Part shown: positions 43,799-51,847 of the stretch, one piece after another
How the letters are laid out: each line of letters starts with the position of its first letter
Position numbering within the stretch: the first letter of the stretch is position 1
Assembly: GCA_964204605.1 (NCBI GenBank)
Contig: OZ123195.1
Coordinates: 2,170,001 to 2,234,000 of the forward strand
Length of the DNA: 64,000 bases
Reading direction: 5' to 3'
From: UBA961 sp014191195
Lineage (GTDB): Bacteria; Bacteroidota; Ignavibacteria; Kapaibacteriales; UBA961
Program-made: the position numbers and the translations under genes
The notes under the pieces: model-generated
The model's database searches: none
What the model was told of the DNA's origin: nothing
What the model saw: the letters and a program-made list of their open reading frames with translations, nothing else

Positions 43799-44956
43799 CT
43801 AAGATGCTATATAATGAAGAAATTCTGCTGCAATTTTTCTGGCTTCGGTATCTGCATGACTGATATCACTAATAGATGGTTGATGTATTATTGGCATTTT
43901 ATGTAATGTATATTCTATTGATTGTGGTATTTGATTGAAAGATATGTGTTTTTTTAAGAAAGCCTGAACTGCTATTTCATTGGCAGCATTTATTGTTGCT
44001 GGTGCTATTCCACCAATAGATAAGGCTTGATATGCTAGTGCAAGACAAGGAAATTTATGAATATCTGGTTTTTGAAACGATAAATCGCCCATTGAGATTA
44101 AATCAAGTCTGGGTAAATCAGCTGGCTTATGTTCTGGATAAAACAAAGCATACATTATAGGAATTCTCATATCTGGTGTTCCTAATTGTGCTTTTATAGA
44201 ACCATCAGTAAATTGAATCATTGAATGTATGATACTTTGCGGATGAATGATAACTTCAATATGTTCAATAGAAATATCAAATAAATAATGTGCTTCAATT
44301 ACTTCAAAACCTTTATTCATCAATGTTGATGAATCGATTGTGATTTTACTTCCCATTACCCAATTTGGATGTTTTAATGCCTTTTCTACTGTAATAGAAC
44401 TAAACTCATCATGAGCCAATGTTCTAAATGGTCCGCCAGAGGCAGTTAATATTAATTTTTCTATAGAATTTTGGGCTTCGCCACTTAAGCATTGCAGAAT
44501 TGCACTATGTTCGCTATCGACGGCGAGTATTGGAACATTTTTATCTTGTGCAGCTTTCATAACAATGCTTCCAGCACTTACTAATGTTTCTTTATTAGCC
44601 AAAGCAATCGATGTTCCTGCTTGTATTGCAGCAAGTGTAGGCATTACCCCGCTAAAGCCCACTAATGCTTGCATAACGATATCATTAGAAGCATCTGCGG
44701 CCGCAGCAATTATTCCTTCTTCACCACAAAGGATTTCACCAGTAAATTTTGTGTTTTTTTTAAATTCTTTCCAGCAAGCTTCATTACTTATAGCAACACC
44801 TTTAGGTTGATATCGTAAAGCTTGGGCTTCTAAATCTGCTATTCTGGTATGTGCAGTGAGGAAATTAAGCTGAAACTCTTCAGGAAATCTATCTAAAATA
44901 TCTAATGTTTGAGTGCCAATAGAGCCAGTTGAGCCTAAAATCGTAAGAGTTCTCAC
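43799..44956 (-). CDS. dxr: 1-deoxy-D-xylulose 5-phosphate reductoisomerase
   Basis: NADPH-dependent conversion of DXP to MEP, the first committed step of the non-mevalonate isoprenoid pathway. Motifs include the NADPH site GSTGSIGTQTLDI, ALANKETLVSAG, the metal-binding DSEHSAI, SGGPF and PNWVMGSKITIDSSTLMNKG. I choose GTG 44956 (385 residues): it has an AAAGGA ribosome site with a 6-base spacer and gives the family start RTLTILGSTGS. The longer frame to 44983 would overlap the upstream gene. It is 11 bases downstream of the barrel-like protein gene. Confidence 0.95.
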   Translation of the reverse strand: MRTLTILGSTGSIGTQTLDILDRFPEEFQLNFLTAHTRIADLEAQALRYQPKGVAISNEACWKEFKKNTKFTGEILCGEEGIIAAAADASNDIVMQALVGFSGVMPTLAAIQAGTSIALANKETLVSAGSIVMKAAQDKNVPILAVDSEHSAILQCLSGEAQNSIEKLILTASGGPFRTLAHDEFSSITVEKALKHPNWVMGSKITIDSSTLMNKGFEVIEAHYLFDISIEHIEVIIHPQSIIHSMIQFTDGSIKAQLGTPDMRIPIMYALFYPEHKPADLPRLDLISMGDLSFQKPDIHKFPCLALAYQALSIGGIAPATINAANEIAVQAFLKKHISFNQIPQSIEYTLHKMPIIHQPSISDISHADTEARKIAAEFLHYIAS

Positions 44957-44962
44957 AAAGTA

Positions 44963-44968
44963 TCCTTT
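44963..44968 (-). promoter_or_regulatory. dxr: Ribosome binding site deciding the GTG start of dxr
   Basis: The reverse strand reads AAAGGATACTTTGTG. The AAAGGA sits 6 bases before the GTG at 44956 and overlaps the last base of the upstream stop codon. This decides in favour of GTG over the upstream ATG. Confidence 0.75.
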
Positions 44969-45909
44969 TAAAATGGCATCCATTTAAATGAACATGCCGG
45001 AATAATAAATGGAGCAGAAAAAAGGGAAAGTCCAAAATCTGCTGCATAGACGGAACTATGCAAACGAATACCAATAAATGCGGCAGAGTTGCGTGGTTTT
45101 AAAAGATCTAAACACCATAATTCTGCAATTGCTCTTGTTTCATGTCTGTCCGATAATCTAGTATCGAAACCTATGCCGAAACCTAGTGTCCCATTTGGCA
45201 TAGAAATGAGTGTAGACCCAAATGAAGATGCCTTTGCTTCATATATATCAGAAACTCCAACTTTATAGAATGCTGTAGTGGTTAATGTTGTTCTTTCCAT
45301 TGTAAAGGATCCAACTGCATATATATGTTGAATTGCATTATTACTATTTGCAAAACCAAGATTAATACCTGTTGCAAATGCATATCTACCTGGCATATCA
45401 ACATTGTTTTCTTGATAAAGAGTTGCTTTTACATTAAGTAATTTAACTTGTTCCTGCCATGTAATACCTGGAATTAAAGAGGCGCCTGCTATCACAGAAA
45501 ATCTGTCCCAACCTATATGTGCTTGTGCAAAACAAAGTTCAGTGATTTGCAAAGAATGATTCGATTTAATTGGATTAGCTGTTGGCATCAAAAATAATTG
45601 AGAGTCAAATCGATAAGCATCTTCCAAAAATGAAATTTCAGCTATATCATCAGCATATATTGTATCTATATTACTTAATGTTTTTATCACAATAGATTCT
45701 TCAATGCTACCATTTTCTCGTAAAGCATCTATTCCTTTTCCTAAAGATATGCCTGTACTTATATCACCATTGATAAGCCTCAGCCTATATGCCTTATTTT
45801 CAAGTGGCTTTACAGTTTGAAAAACTGCATTATTCCAGGTGTCCTTAGCCAAAATACAAGGAGAAATACATAATAGAATTAAGATGATATATGGTCTATA
45901 TCTCTTCAT
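44968..45909 (-). CDS. Secreted protein of unknown function, barrel-like
   Basis: A 313-residue protein I do not recognise. It has a signal peptide (YIILILLCISPCILA), an N-terminal mixed domain (about 25-110; KAYRLRLINGDISTGISLG) and a C-terminal region of alternating hydrophobic strands ending with an aromatic residue (SFKWMPF), which suggests an outer-membrane barrel or surface protein. Its start overlaps the rlmN stop by 4 bases (ATGA), and dxr starts 11 bases after its stop, so rlmN, this gene and dxr form one unit. Its function cannot be inferred from these neighbours. Confidence 0.7.
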   Translation of the reverse strand: MKRYRPYIILILLCISPCILAKDTWNNAVFQTVKPLENKAYRLRLINGDISTGISLGKGIDALRENGSIEESIVIKTLSNIDTIYADDIAEISFLEDAYRFDSQLFLMPTANPIKSNHSLQITELCFAQAHIGWDRFSVIAGASLIPGITWQEQVKLLNVKATLYQENNVDMPGRYAFATGINLGFANSNNAIQHIYAVGSFTMERTTLTTTAFYKVGVSDIYEAKASSFGSTLISMPNGTLGFGIGFDTRLSDRHETRAIAELWCLDLLKPRNSAAFIGIRLHSSVYAADFGLSLFSAPFIIPACSFKWMPF

Positions 45910-47072
45910 TCTAAGGCCTGAGATGGCATTGAGTCTGTATGTTCAAAAAAAGACATCGGGGGATTATTATTAGAAAAAGCTAATTGACCACAAGCGGCAT
46001 CTATATCTAAGCCACTTGAAGATCTAATCATTACCATTACACCTTTTGCTTTAAGTGATTGTATAAATGCAAGAAATGTTTGTTCAGGAGCCGGTTTTAA
46101 CGTGGCAGAAATGCCTGTAGGGGAAGTAAATTCTATTTCGTGAAATGGAATAACATTTACTTTAGAAGGAATTCTTCTTGTGATTTTTGCTAGCCTTTTA
46201 GCATCTGCTTCAGAATCATTTACACCTTGAAATAATATATATTCATATGTAACAGGATTTTTTGTTTTGCGATAATAATATTCTAAAGCATCTCCTAATT
46301 CTCTTAATGAATATTTTTTTGCAATCGGCATTATAGATATTCTTTGTGCATCTGTTGTTGCATGTAAAGACAAAGCCAATTTAATACTGGATTGTTGATC
46401 TGCCATTTTTATTATGCCAGGTATTACACCTGCAGTAGACAGGGTAATATGCTTGCTATTCATCAAGCCATGTTCTTTATCAGTAAGTATTTCAACAGCT
46501 TTCATAACATTGTCATAATTAAGTAAGGGCTCACCCATTCCCATAAATACGATATTTGTTATCTGAGTATCACAGATTTCTCTAGCAGCCATAAATTGAT
46601 CTACAATTTCAGATACAGCTAAATTCCTTCTTAATTTTAATGTTGCAGTTGCACAAAATGCACATCCCAAAGCACATCCAGCTTGTGTAGAAATGCATAA
46701 TGTTTTTCTTTTTGGTTCACCCTCTGCATTTACCAATTCACTTGGGATCAGAACAGTTTCTATTGCAGTATCATCTAATAATGAAAAAAGCATTTTGCAT
46801 GTTCCATCTTTAGATACTTGCTTGTTTTTTAGTATTACAGATCTAAAATGTGGTCCAAAATCCTCTGATAATTGTTCTCTTATATATTTGGGTATTACTG
46901 TTAACTCATCAAATGAATGAAGAGTAATATTTTTTTTATCATATAAGGATGTAAAGATTTGTTTAGACCTATAGTTATGCTCACCTATACTTTTAATATA
47001 CGTTTCAATATCTGCAAGTGAGAAATTGCTTATACATGCCATTGCAGGATGAGAACTATTAAGTTGTTGCAT
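45906..47072 (-). CDS. rlmN: Dual-specificity RNA methyltransferase RlmN (radical SAM)
   Basis: Methylates C2 of A2503 in 23S rRNA and A37 of some tRNAs. The radical-SAM cluster motif Cx3Cx2C is present as CALGCAFC, followed by GMGEPLLNYDNV. The conserved Cys residues for methyl transfer lie in DGTCKMLF and near the C-terminus in DIDAACGQLA. Its length of 388 is slightly long because of a C-terminal tail and a short N-terminal extension; ATG 47072 is used, with an alternative ATG ten codons later (MACISNFS). It is the first gene of the rlmN-barrel-dxr unit. Confidence 0.93.
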   Translation of the reverse strand: MQQLNSSHPAMACISNFSLADIETYIKSIGEHNYRSKQIFTSLYDKKNITLHSFDELTVIPKYIREQLSEDFGPHFRSVILKNKQVSKDGTCKMLFSLLDDTAIETVLIPSELVNAEGEPKRKTLCISTQAGCALGCAFCATATLKLRRNLAVSEIVDQFMAAREICDTQITNIVFMGMGEPLLNYDNVMKAVEILTDKEHGLMNSKHITLSTAGVIPGIIKMADQQSSIKLALSLHATTDAQRISIMPIAKKYSLRELGDALEYYYRKTKNPVTYEYILFQGVNDSEADAKRLAKITRRIPSKVNVIPFHEIEFTSPTGISATLKPAPEQTFLAFIQSLKAKGVMVMIRSSSGLDIDAACGQLAFSNNNPPMSFFEHTDSMPSQALE

Positions 47073-47091
47073 ATAATCCGTTTGATATCAA

Positions 47092-47128
47092 GAAATAAAG
47101 CCGACGAAAGGAAAAACCTCTCGCCGGC
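47092..47128 (-). terminator. Terminator of the OmpA-family gene
   Basis: On the reverse strand GCCGGCGAGAGG pairs with CCTTTCGTCGGC (two G-T pairs) around a TTTTT loop and is followed by TTTATTTC. It lies 28 bases after the OmpA-family stop and 20 bases before the rlmN start. Confidence 0.75.
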
Positions 47129-47155
47129 AATAATACAATTAAATGCTAATATTAA

Positions 47156-49126
47156 TTAGCGTGGAGTTTCTACATAAATCTGTACAGTTCTAGAAAGTAG
47201 ACGTCCTGTAGCAATATCATTATCAAAAATTGGAACGTCTTCACCTCTACCAAATGCTTCATACATTGCATCAGGGATTTGTGTTTGAAGTATATCTCTT
47301 ACTGCATTTGCTCTGTCGGTAGACAATGTCTTATTGTAAAGATCCGGACCAATTTTATCTGTATATCCAAAAATTTTAACTTTTGAATTCCCTTTTATAG
47401 CCGGAGTAACAAATTTCTTTAAGATTGCAATATTCTCTTCGGGAATATCTGATTTATCAAAATCAAATAAAATCAATGAGAATTTTGAAACTGTCATATC
47501 TGCTCTGGTTTCTATAGAATTCATTAGGCTGGCCCTATATTCTACAGGGATTGATCCACTAGTATCAGCTTTGCCACCTGCGGTATTTATAGCAGTTAAT
47601 GTATAATCAATTGGCACTTGTGAATTTGATAATTCATTAGGACGTATCACCCAACGTTGAGCAGTTGGCGATCCTATGCCTACATATTCACGTAAAGTAC
47701 GGCCTGCTTGAGATATGGACAATGTCCAAGAAGATATAGTAGAATCTGGAACTTCGATTGGACGAAATTCTAGCATTTCTGGCTTTGCAATTCTGGTTCC
47801 ATCACCTTTTATCATAATAGGTTGTAGAATTTCGCTTGAATTAGATTTAAAATCTACTCTACGATTTTCTACCATTCCATCTTCTATATTTAATGCAGAA
47901 GGATTTTCTGGGACATTTCTAGTTTCTGCACCGATTCGGTCTGCTGCAATACCAAAATTACTGGTTAAATATGTCTTGGCATATTGTGCTCTGCGTAATC
48001 CTAATCCTTTGTTTTTAGCTTCAGTTTTTCCATCGGTAGTGCCAATACACACAAGTGTTGCTTCGGGATTATCTATCAATCTTGTTCCAATTACATCTAA
48101 AGTTCTTTTATTGATTTCAATTGCATCTTGAGGTAATGCCTCTAAAGTAAATTTACCTCTTGCATCTCCAGCATTCATATACTGCATTGTTTCATCTGGT
48201 TTATCACTATTTGCTTTGAAAAATATATATGGAATAAAAGGAAATAACTCTGTGTATTGAATATCTTCAACTCTGATTCCATTAATATCAAGTTTTTTAT
48301 AAGCACCACCATCCTCATAAGAACCGATGCTTTCTATCCCAATTTTTGGTGCTAGGATTATTTCAGGTTCTGTTTCATTTGGCCCAAGCTTAATTGCAAA
48401 TCCAATACGAATTTGATCTACATTCCATGTTGATAATACAGAGCTTATATTATTTATGATACTTTTACGATAACTGATTTCTGGTGTAAGTTGATATCCA
48501 TAAAAATCAAGCGGAATTCCAGCACCAATAATAATTCCATATCTAGCTGATGCCTCTGGAATATTTATATCGGTTGCATACACTTTATTAGAAAAAGAAG
48601 CATTCTGAATATCTGCTGCTTCACTATGCTGATATGTAGCTGAAATTGGAAATCCTAACTCAATACCTGTAAGAAGATAAGCTTGGCTATTTTCAAAAAG
48701 ATTATTGATTTTAACAGTAGGAGAAATTTCTAAAGTAGCAATAGAAGATGCAAAAGTATGCGTAGTTGCAATAGTCCCACCACCCACAGATGTGTCTGGC
48801 TTTGTATCCTTTGCAGATAAATCCGCACCTAAACCCTGTATTCCAATGCGTCCTGATAAAGTAAATCGAGGTGAAAGATCATAATTAAATATAAATCCAC
48901 CATGAAAACTTAAAGAAGTATTATTGGTATTGAATATTATGTCTTTACTTAATGGTGCAGCATTCCCTGTACCGCTATCAATTGGAAAATTAGGGGTGTG
49001 AAAATTATAATTAATACCACCATAAAGACCAAAATCAAAACCAGAATTTTTGGATGATTTAGTTTGTGCTGTTACATTAATTACTAAACATAAAACTGAA
49101 ACTATTGCTAAAATTATGGACTTCAT
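47156..49126 (-). CDS. OmpA-family outer-membrane protein with barrel and peptidoglycan-binding domain
   Basis: A 656-residue exported envelope protein with signal peptide (SIILAIVSVLCLVINVTAQ). An N-terminal barrel-like region (about 30-260) is followed by a first OmpA-like module (FFKANSDKPDETMQYM, then LVCIGTTDG and LGLRRAQYAKTYL) and a central Ig-like region. The C-terminal OmpA domain has ILFDFDKSDIPEEN, KIFGYTDKIG and LSTDRANAVRDIL, which bind peptidoglycan. Two OmpA-like modules in one chain are unusual. A terminator separates it from rlmN. Its upstream region of 256 bases contains only imperfect hairpins and no recognisable gene. Confidence 0.88.
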   Translation of the reverse strand: MKSIILAIVSVLCLVINVTAQTKSSKNSGFDFGLYGGINYNFHTPNFPIDSGTGNAAPLSKDIIFNTNNTSLSFHGGFIFNYDLSPRFTLSGRIGIQGLGADLSAKDTKPDTSVGGGTIATTHTFASSIATLEISPTVKINNLFENSQAYLLTGIELGFPISATYQHSEAADIQNASFSNKVYATDINIPEASARYGIIIGAGIPLDFYGYQLTPEISYRKSIINNISSVLSTWNVDQIRIGFAIKLGPNETEPEIILAPKIGIESIGSYEDGGAYKKLDINGIRVEDIQYTELFPFIPYIFFKANSDKPDETMQYMNAGDARGKFTLEALPQDAIEINKRTLDVIGTRLIDNPEATLVCIGTTDGKTEAKNKGLGLRRAQYAKTYLTSNFGIAADRIGAETRNVPENPSALNIEDGMVENRRVDFKSNSSEILQPIMIKGDGTRIAKPEMLEFRPIEVPDSTISSWTLSISQAGRTLREYVGIGSPTAQRWVIRPNELSNSQVPIDYTLTAINTAGGKADTSGSIPVEYRASLMNSIETRADMTVSKFSLILFDFDKSDIPEENIAILKKFVTPAIKGNSKVKIFGYTDKIGPDLYNKTLSTDRANAVRDILQTQIPDAMYEAFGRGEDVPIFDNDIATGRLLSRTVQIYVETPR

Positions 49127-49382
49127 AGAGTTTCCACTATTTAAAATGTGTAAGGATTTATTATCAAACGAATTACGAGGATTACTAATCTAGCACAAAA
49201 ATGCTGATTTGTTTTAGAATATGCAATTTGTTGCTATAAATGACATGAGCATAAAAGCAGAAGCACATATAATGTACTTGTGCTGATATGTTTTTTTGGA
49301 GGAAAAGGACAAAGCCTTCAGGATGCTATTTTTTTGAAGGTATTACTTTGATATCTGTACTTAAATCTTTGAAGATATGCTA

Positions 49383-49946
49383 TCAAGGCAATGATTTCTT
49401 TGTCCAGGCAGGTTGATATTGAAGGATAATATCATAAATCGGACATCCCTGATGATGTGCCCCGGGTAAATAACCTGTGCTCATTAAGAATTCATTAACA
49501 ATCTCGCCCCCGGTAAATCTAAAATTCTGTTTAAATAGTAATGTCCACTCTTTTCTTGTTTTTAGATGATGTATATCTAACCAAGATTTAAAAGATCCCC
49601 ATTCATTTTGTATTTCCCTGATTCGTTGAGCATTATAAATAGCAGCTTTGATTTTTAACTGATTTCTGATGATTCCAGAATCTTGTAAAAGCCTTTCAAT
49701 ATCTGATTCATTATACTGAGATACTGTATAAATATCAAAATGATCATATGCTTCTATAAAATGTTGTTTTTTCTTTAGTATTGTTAACCAAGACAAACCA
49801 GCTTGATTGATTTCAAGTATCAATCGACTAAATAATTCATTATCTGCTTCTAATGGAAAACCATATTCACTATTATGATAATGAGTATGAAGATGGGATA
49901 TTCCAGCTTGTTGAATATAATTGCAATATGTTTTGTTATGTTCCAT
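49383..49946 (-). CDS. tag: DNA-3-methyladenine glycosylase I
   Basis: Excises 3-methyladenine from alkylated DNA. It has 187 residues. The family zinc site is complete: Cys8 and His24 near the N-terminus, His and Cys in PGAHHQGCPIYD at the C-terminus. The FSRLILEINQAGLSWLTILKKKQ helix and the FRFTGGEIVNEFLMSTGY motif are typical of Tag. It starts at ATG 49946 immediately after the terminator of tRNA-Ile, so it needs its own promoter or read-through. Confidence 0.92.
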   Translation of the reverse strand: MEHNKTYCNYIQQAGISHLHTHYHNSEYGFPLEADNELFSRLILEINQAGLSWLTILKKKQHFIEAYDHFDIYTVSQYNESDIERLLQDSGIIRNQLKIKAAIYNAQRIREIQNEWGSFKSWLDIHHLKTRKEWTLLFKQNFRFTGGEIVNEFLMSTGYLPGAHHQGCPIYDIILQYQPAWTKKSLP

Positions 49947-49948
49947 AT

Positions 49949-49977
49949 AAAAAAAAGACCATCTAAATTAGATGGTC
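49949..49977 (-). terminator. Rho-independent terminator after tRNA-Ile(CAU)
   Basis: On the reverse strand GACCATCTA pairs with TAGATGGTC around a short AT-rich loop and is followed by a run of T. It lies 4 bases after the tRNA 3' end and 2 bases before the tag ATG. Confidence 0.88.
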
Positions 49978-49981
49978 AATG

Positions 49982-50054
49982 TGGGCCCAGAGGGATTTGA
50001 ACCCCCAACCAACGGATTATGAGTCCGTTGCTCTAACCGTTGAGCTATAGGCCC
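49982..50054 (-). tRNA. tRNA-Ile2 (anticodon CAU, lysidine-dependent) rather than tRNA-Met
   Basis: A 73-base cloverleaf on the reverse strand. The acceptor is GGGCCTA/TGGGCCC, D-stem GCTC/GAGC, anticodon stem ACGGA/TCCGT with loop CTCATAA, T-stem GGGGG/CCCTC and discriminator A73. The CAT anticodon could be Met or Ile2. The C4-G69 and C5-G68 pairs are those recognised by TilS in E. coli tRNA-Ile2, which favours Ile2. CCA is not encoded. Its 5' end is only 9 bases after the stop codon of the barrel gene, so it may be processed out of that transcript. Confidence 0.85.
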
Positions 50055-50063
50055 TAAATGTGA

Positions 50064-50873
50064 TTAATTAAATAATCCTATCATTATTCCAGCTTGTATG
50101 CCAAGACCGGATGCTGAAAAAGTGTCTGGTTGATTAGTGATAACAGAAATTCCGTTTTCTTTCCATTCACCCATAAAACTTAATGTATATCCTGCATGTA
50201 ATCGTAATGAGACAACTCTTGGCTTATCATTTCCTAAAATAGGAGGAGCAAATTCCAAGGCGATTCCAGGCTGAAGCAAAACATAATTATTTTCTATTCT
50301 TTTAGCATAAATATTGGGATCAGTTAAAGATCCACCAATTGTGCCATTTGAAACAGTTGATCCAACTTTACATTGAGCTGTTTCAACTGATAAGTTTCCC
50401 CAACCTCCAGATATTCCAGGCAAAATATTCAATGAACGAGCTAATTGAAAAGCATAATCAATTCCAAAGCCAGTATATGCTAAAGAATAAAAAACCTTCC
50501 GATTATAGTTGTCATTGTTAATAATAAAGGATTTTTCGGAAACCGTACTTGAACCTCCAAGATTAACAATATTTATCCTAGTATTTGGAATAATACCAAT
50601 CGTTGCTACACCTAAAGCTCCAGTCATCGTAATGGGAGTAGATACATTATCCATTCCATTACTATTTAACTGAGAATTAATATCGTCAACATTAGGAGAA
50701 AAAACCGAAACCATAAAACCACCACCAACACCGAAATATGGTATTTTTTCTTCCTGAACAATCGTCTCTTCAAATGTAAGAGCATCTAACTTATCGTCTT
50801 GCGCAAAAAGTGGGGTGTTAAACCCAATTAAAAGCAAAAGTGTACCTAAGTAAAGCTTTGACGATGCAATCAT
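50064..50873 (-). CDS. Outer-membrane beta-barrel protein of unknown function
   Basis: A 269-residue exported protein with signal peptide KLYLGTLLLLIGFNTPLFAQ. The mature part alternates hydrophobic strands and polar turns (IPYFGVGGGFMVSVFSPNV, LSLRLHAGYTLSFMGEW, GLGIQAGIMIGLF), like an 8- to 10-stranded barrel. No specific family could be named. The ATG at 50873 is preferred over a TTG four codons upstream. An exact TAnnTTTG-like box lies 43 bases upstream. tRNA-Ile(CAU) begins 9 bases after its stop codon, within the same apparent transcription unit. Confidence 0.72.
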   Translation of the reverse strand: MIASSKLYLGTLLLLIGFNTPLFAQDDKLDALTFEETIVQEEKIPYFGVGGGFMVSVFSPNVDDINSQLNSNGMDNVSTPITMTGALGVATIGIIPNTRINIVNLGGSSTVSEKSFIINNDNYNRKVFYSLAYTGFGIDYAFQLARSLNILPGISGGWGNLSVETAQCKVGSTVSNGTIGGSLTDPNIYAKRIENNYVLLQPGIALEFAPPILGNDKPRVVSLRLHAGYTLSFMGEWKENGISVITNQPDTFSASGLGIQAGIMIGLFN

Positions 50874-50915
50874 AATTTTGCTCAATAATAGTGTACGATT
50901 AAAGTACTAAGAATA

Positions 50916-50923
50916 CAAAAATA
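50916..50923 (-). promoter_or_regulatory. Putative -7 promoter box (TATTTTTG) of the barrel-tRNA-Ile unit
   Basis: An exact TAnnTTTG match on the reverse strand, 42 bases upstream of the preferred ATG. No -33 partner was recognised. Confidence 0.4.
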
Positions 50924-50966
50924 GAGAATTTATTATATATCTAAAATGCCTGGTTAAATAAATGAC

Positions 50967-51749
50967 TCAATTTCCTGTGAAATTAGCTGCTCTTTTTTCT
51001 AAAAAAGCTAAAGTTCCTTCTTTGAAATCGGAAGTTCCGCAAGTTTCTGCAAAAGATTTCGCTTCAAATTCCATACCATCTGACGCATTAAGTTCTATAG
51101 ATGCTCTAATGCTTTTTAGTGAAGCAGTTATTGCCAAAGGTGCTTTAGATGCAATTATTTCTGCGCAATCTATTGCATAAGGCATTAACTCTTCTGGTGA
51201 ATGTACTGAATTAACTAATCCGATTGAAAGTGCTTGCTCTGCACTAATGATAGCACCTGTAAGTATTAATTCTGCAGATTTTGCAGGGCCTACTAGCAAT
51301 GTTAATCTCTGGGTGCCACCATATCCAGGAATGATACCTAAATTAACTTCTGGCTGTCCAAATTTTGCTGTAGAAGATGCAAATCTTATATGGCAAGCCA
51401 TTGCTAATTCGCAACCACCACCTAAAGCAAATCCATTTACAGCAGCAATTACGGGTTTATTGCATTGCTCTATAGCAGTAAAAACATCTTGTCCCTCACG
51501 AGCGAATATATACCCAGATTCTTTGTTTTGTTGATGTAATTGTGCAATATCTGCTCCTGCAGCAAATGCTTTTATGCCAGTTCCAGTAATAATGATTGCT
51601 TTACATTCTTTAGAATCCTGACATATCATAATAGCCTTATGCAATTCTTGTAATAAAGTAGCATTAAGGGCATTTAATTTATCTGGACGATGTAATGAAA
51701 TGATAGAGTAATGGGCTCTTTCTTCTAACTGTATCGTTGTATAACTCAT
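50967..51749 (-). CDS. Enoyl-CoA hydratase/isomerase family protein
   Basis: A crotonase-fold enzyme of 260 residues, probably hydrating 2-enoyl-CoA in fatty-acid breakdown. The oxyanion-hole and active-site region is intact: GFALGGGCELAMAC with the first catalytic Glu and KFGQPEVNLGIIPGYGGTQRL with the second. The N-terminal RPDKLNALNATLL and AFAAGADIAQL are typical. I start at ATG 51749 (MSYTTIQLEER), 11 codons inside the longest frame. No other beta-oxidation gene is adjacent. Confidence 0.92.
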   Translation of the reverse strand: MSYTTIQLEERAHYSIISLHRPDKLNALNATLLQELHKAIMICQDSKECKAIIITGTGIKAFAAGADIAQLHQQNKESGYIFAREGQDVFTAIEQCNKPVIAAVNGFALGGGCELAMACHIRFASSTAKFGQPEVNLGIIPGYGGTQRLTLLVGPAKSAELILTGAIISAEQALSIGLVNSVHSPEELMPYAIDCAEIIASKAPLAITASLKSIRASIELNASDGMEFEAKSFAETCGTSDFKEGTLAFLEKRAANFTGN

Positions 51750-51801
51750 AGTGTAAGCAGAATGATGTGTAAACTGTAGCAATATAAAGAGTGTAAATTA
51801 G

Positions 51802-51809
51802 TAAATTTG
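51802..51809 (+). promoter_or_regulatory. Putative -7 promoter box (TAAATTTG) of the phosphodiester glycosidase gene
   Basis: An exact TAnnTTTG match on the plus strand. It is 38 bases upstream of the preferred GTG at 51848 and would give a leader of about 30 bases. Confidence 0.45.
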
Positions 51810-51847
51810 CCTGAGTACATACTACCAATTAACTATTGGAATTTAAA

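Noticed and set aside
47715..48131. A 138-residue plus-strand frame inside the OmpA-family gene
   Set aside because: Antisense to a well-supported gene, with composition typical of a reverse-frame shadow.
49127..49382. Imperfect hairpins in the gap between tag and the OmpA-family gene
   Set aside because: The stems are only 6 bases long with large loops and no T-run in the right orientation; not convincing as an RNA gene or terminator.
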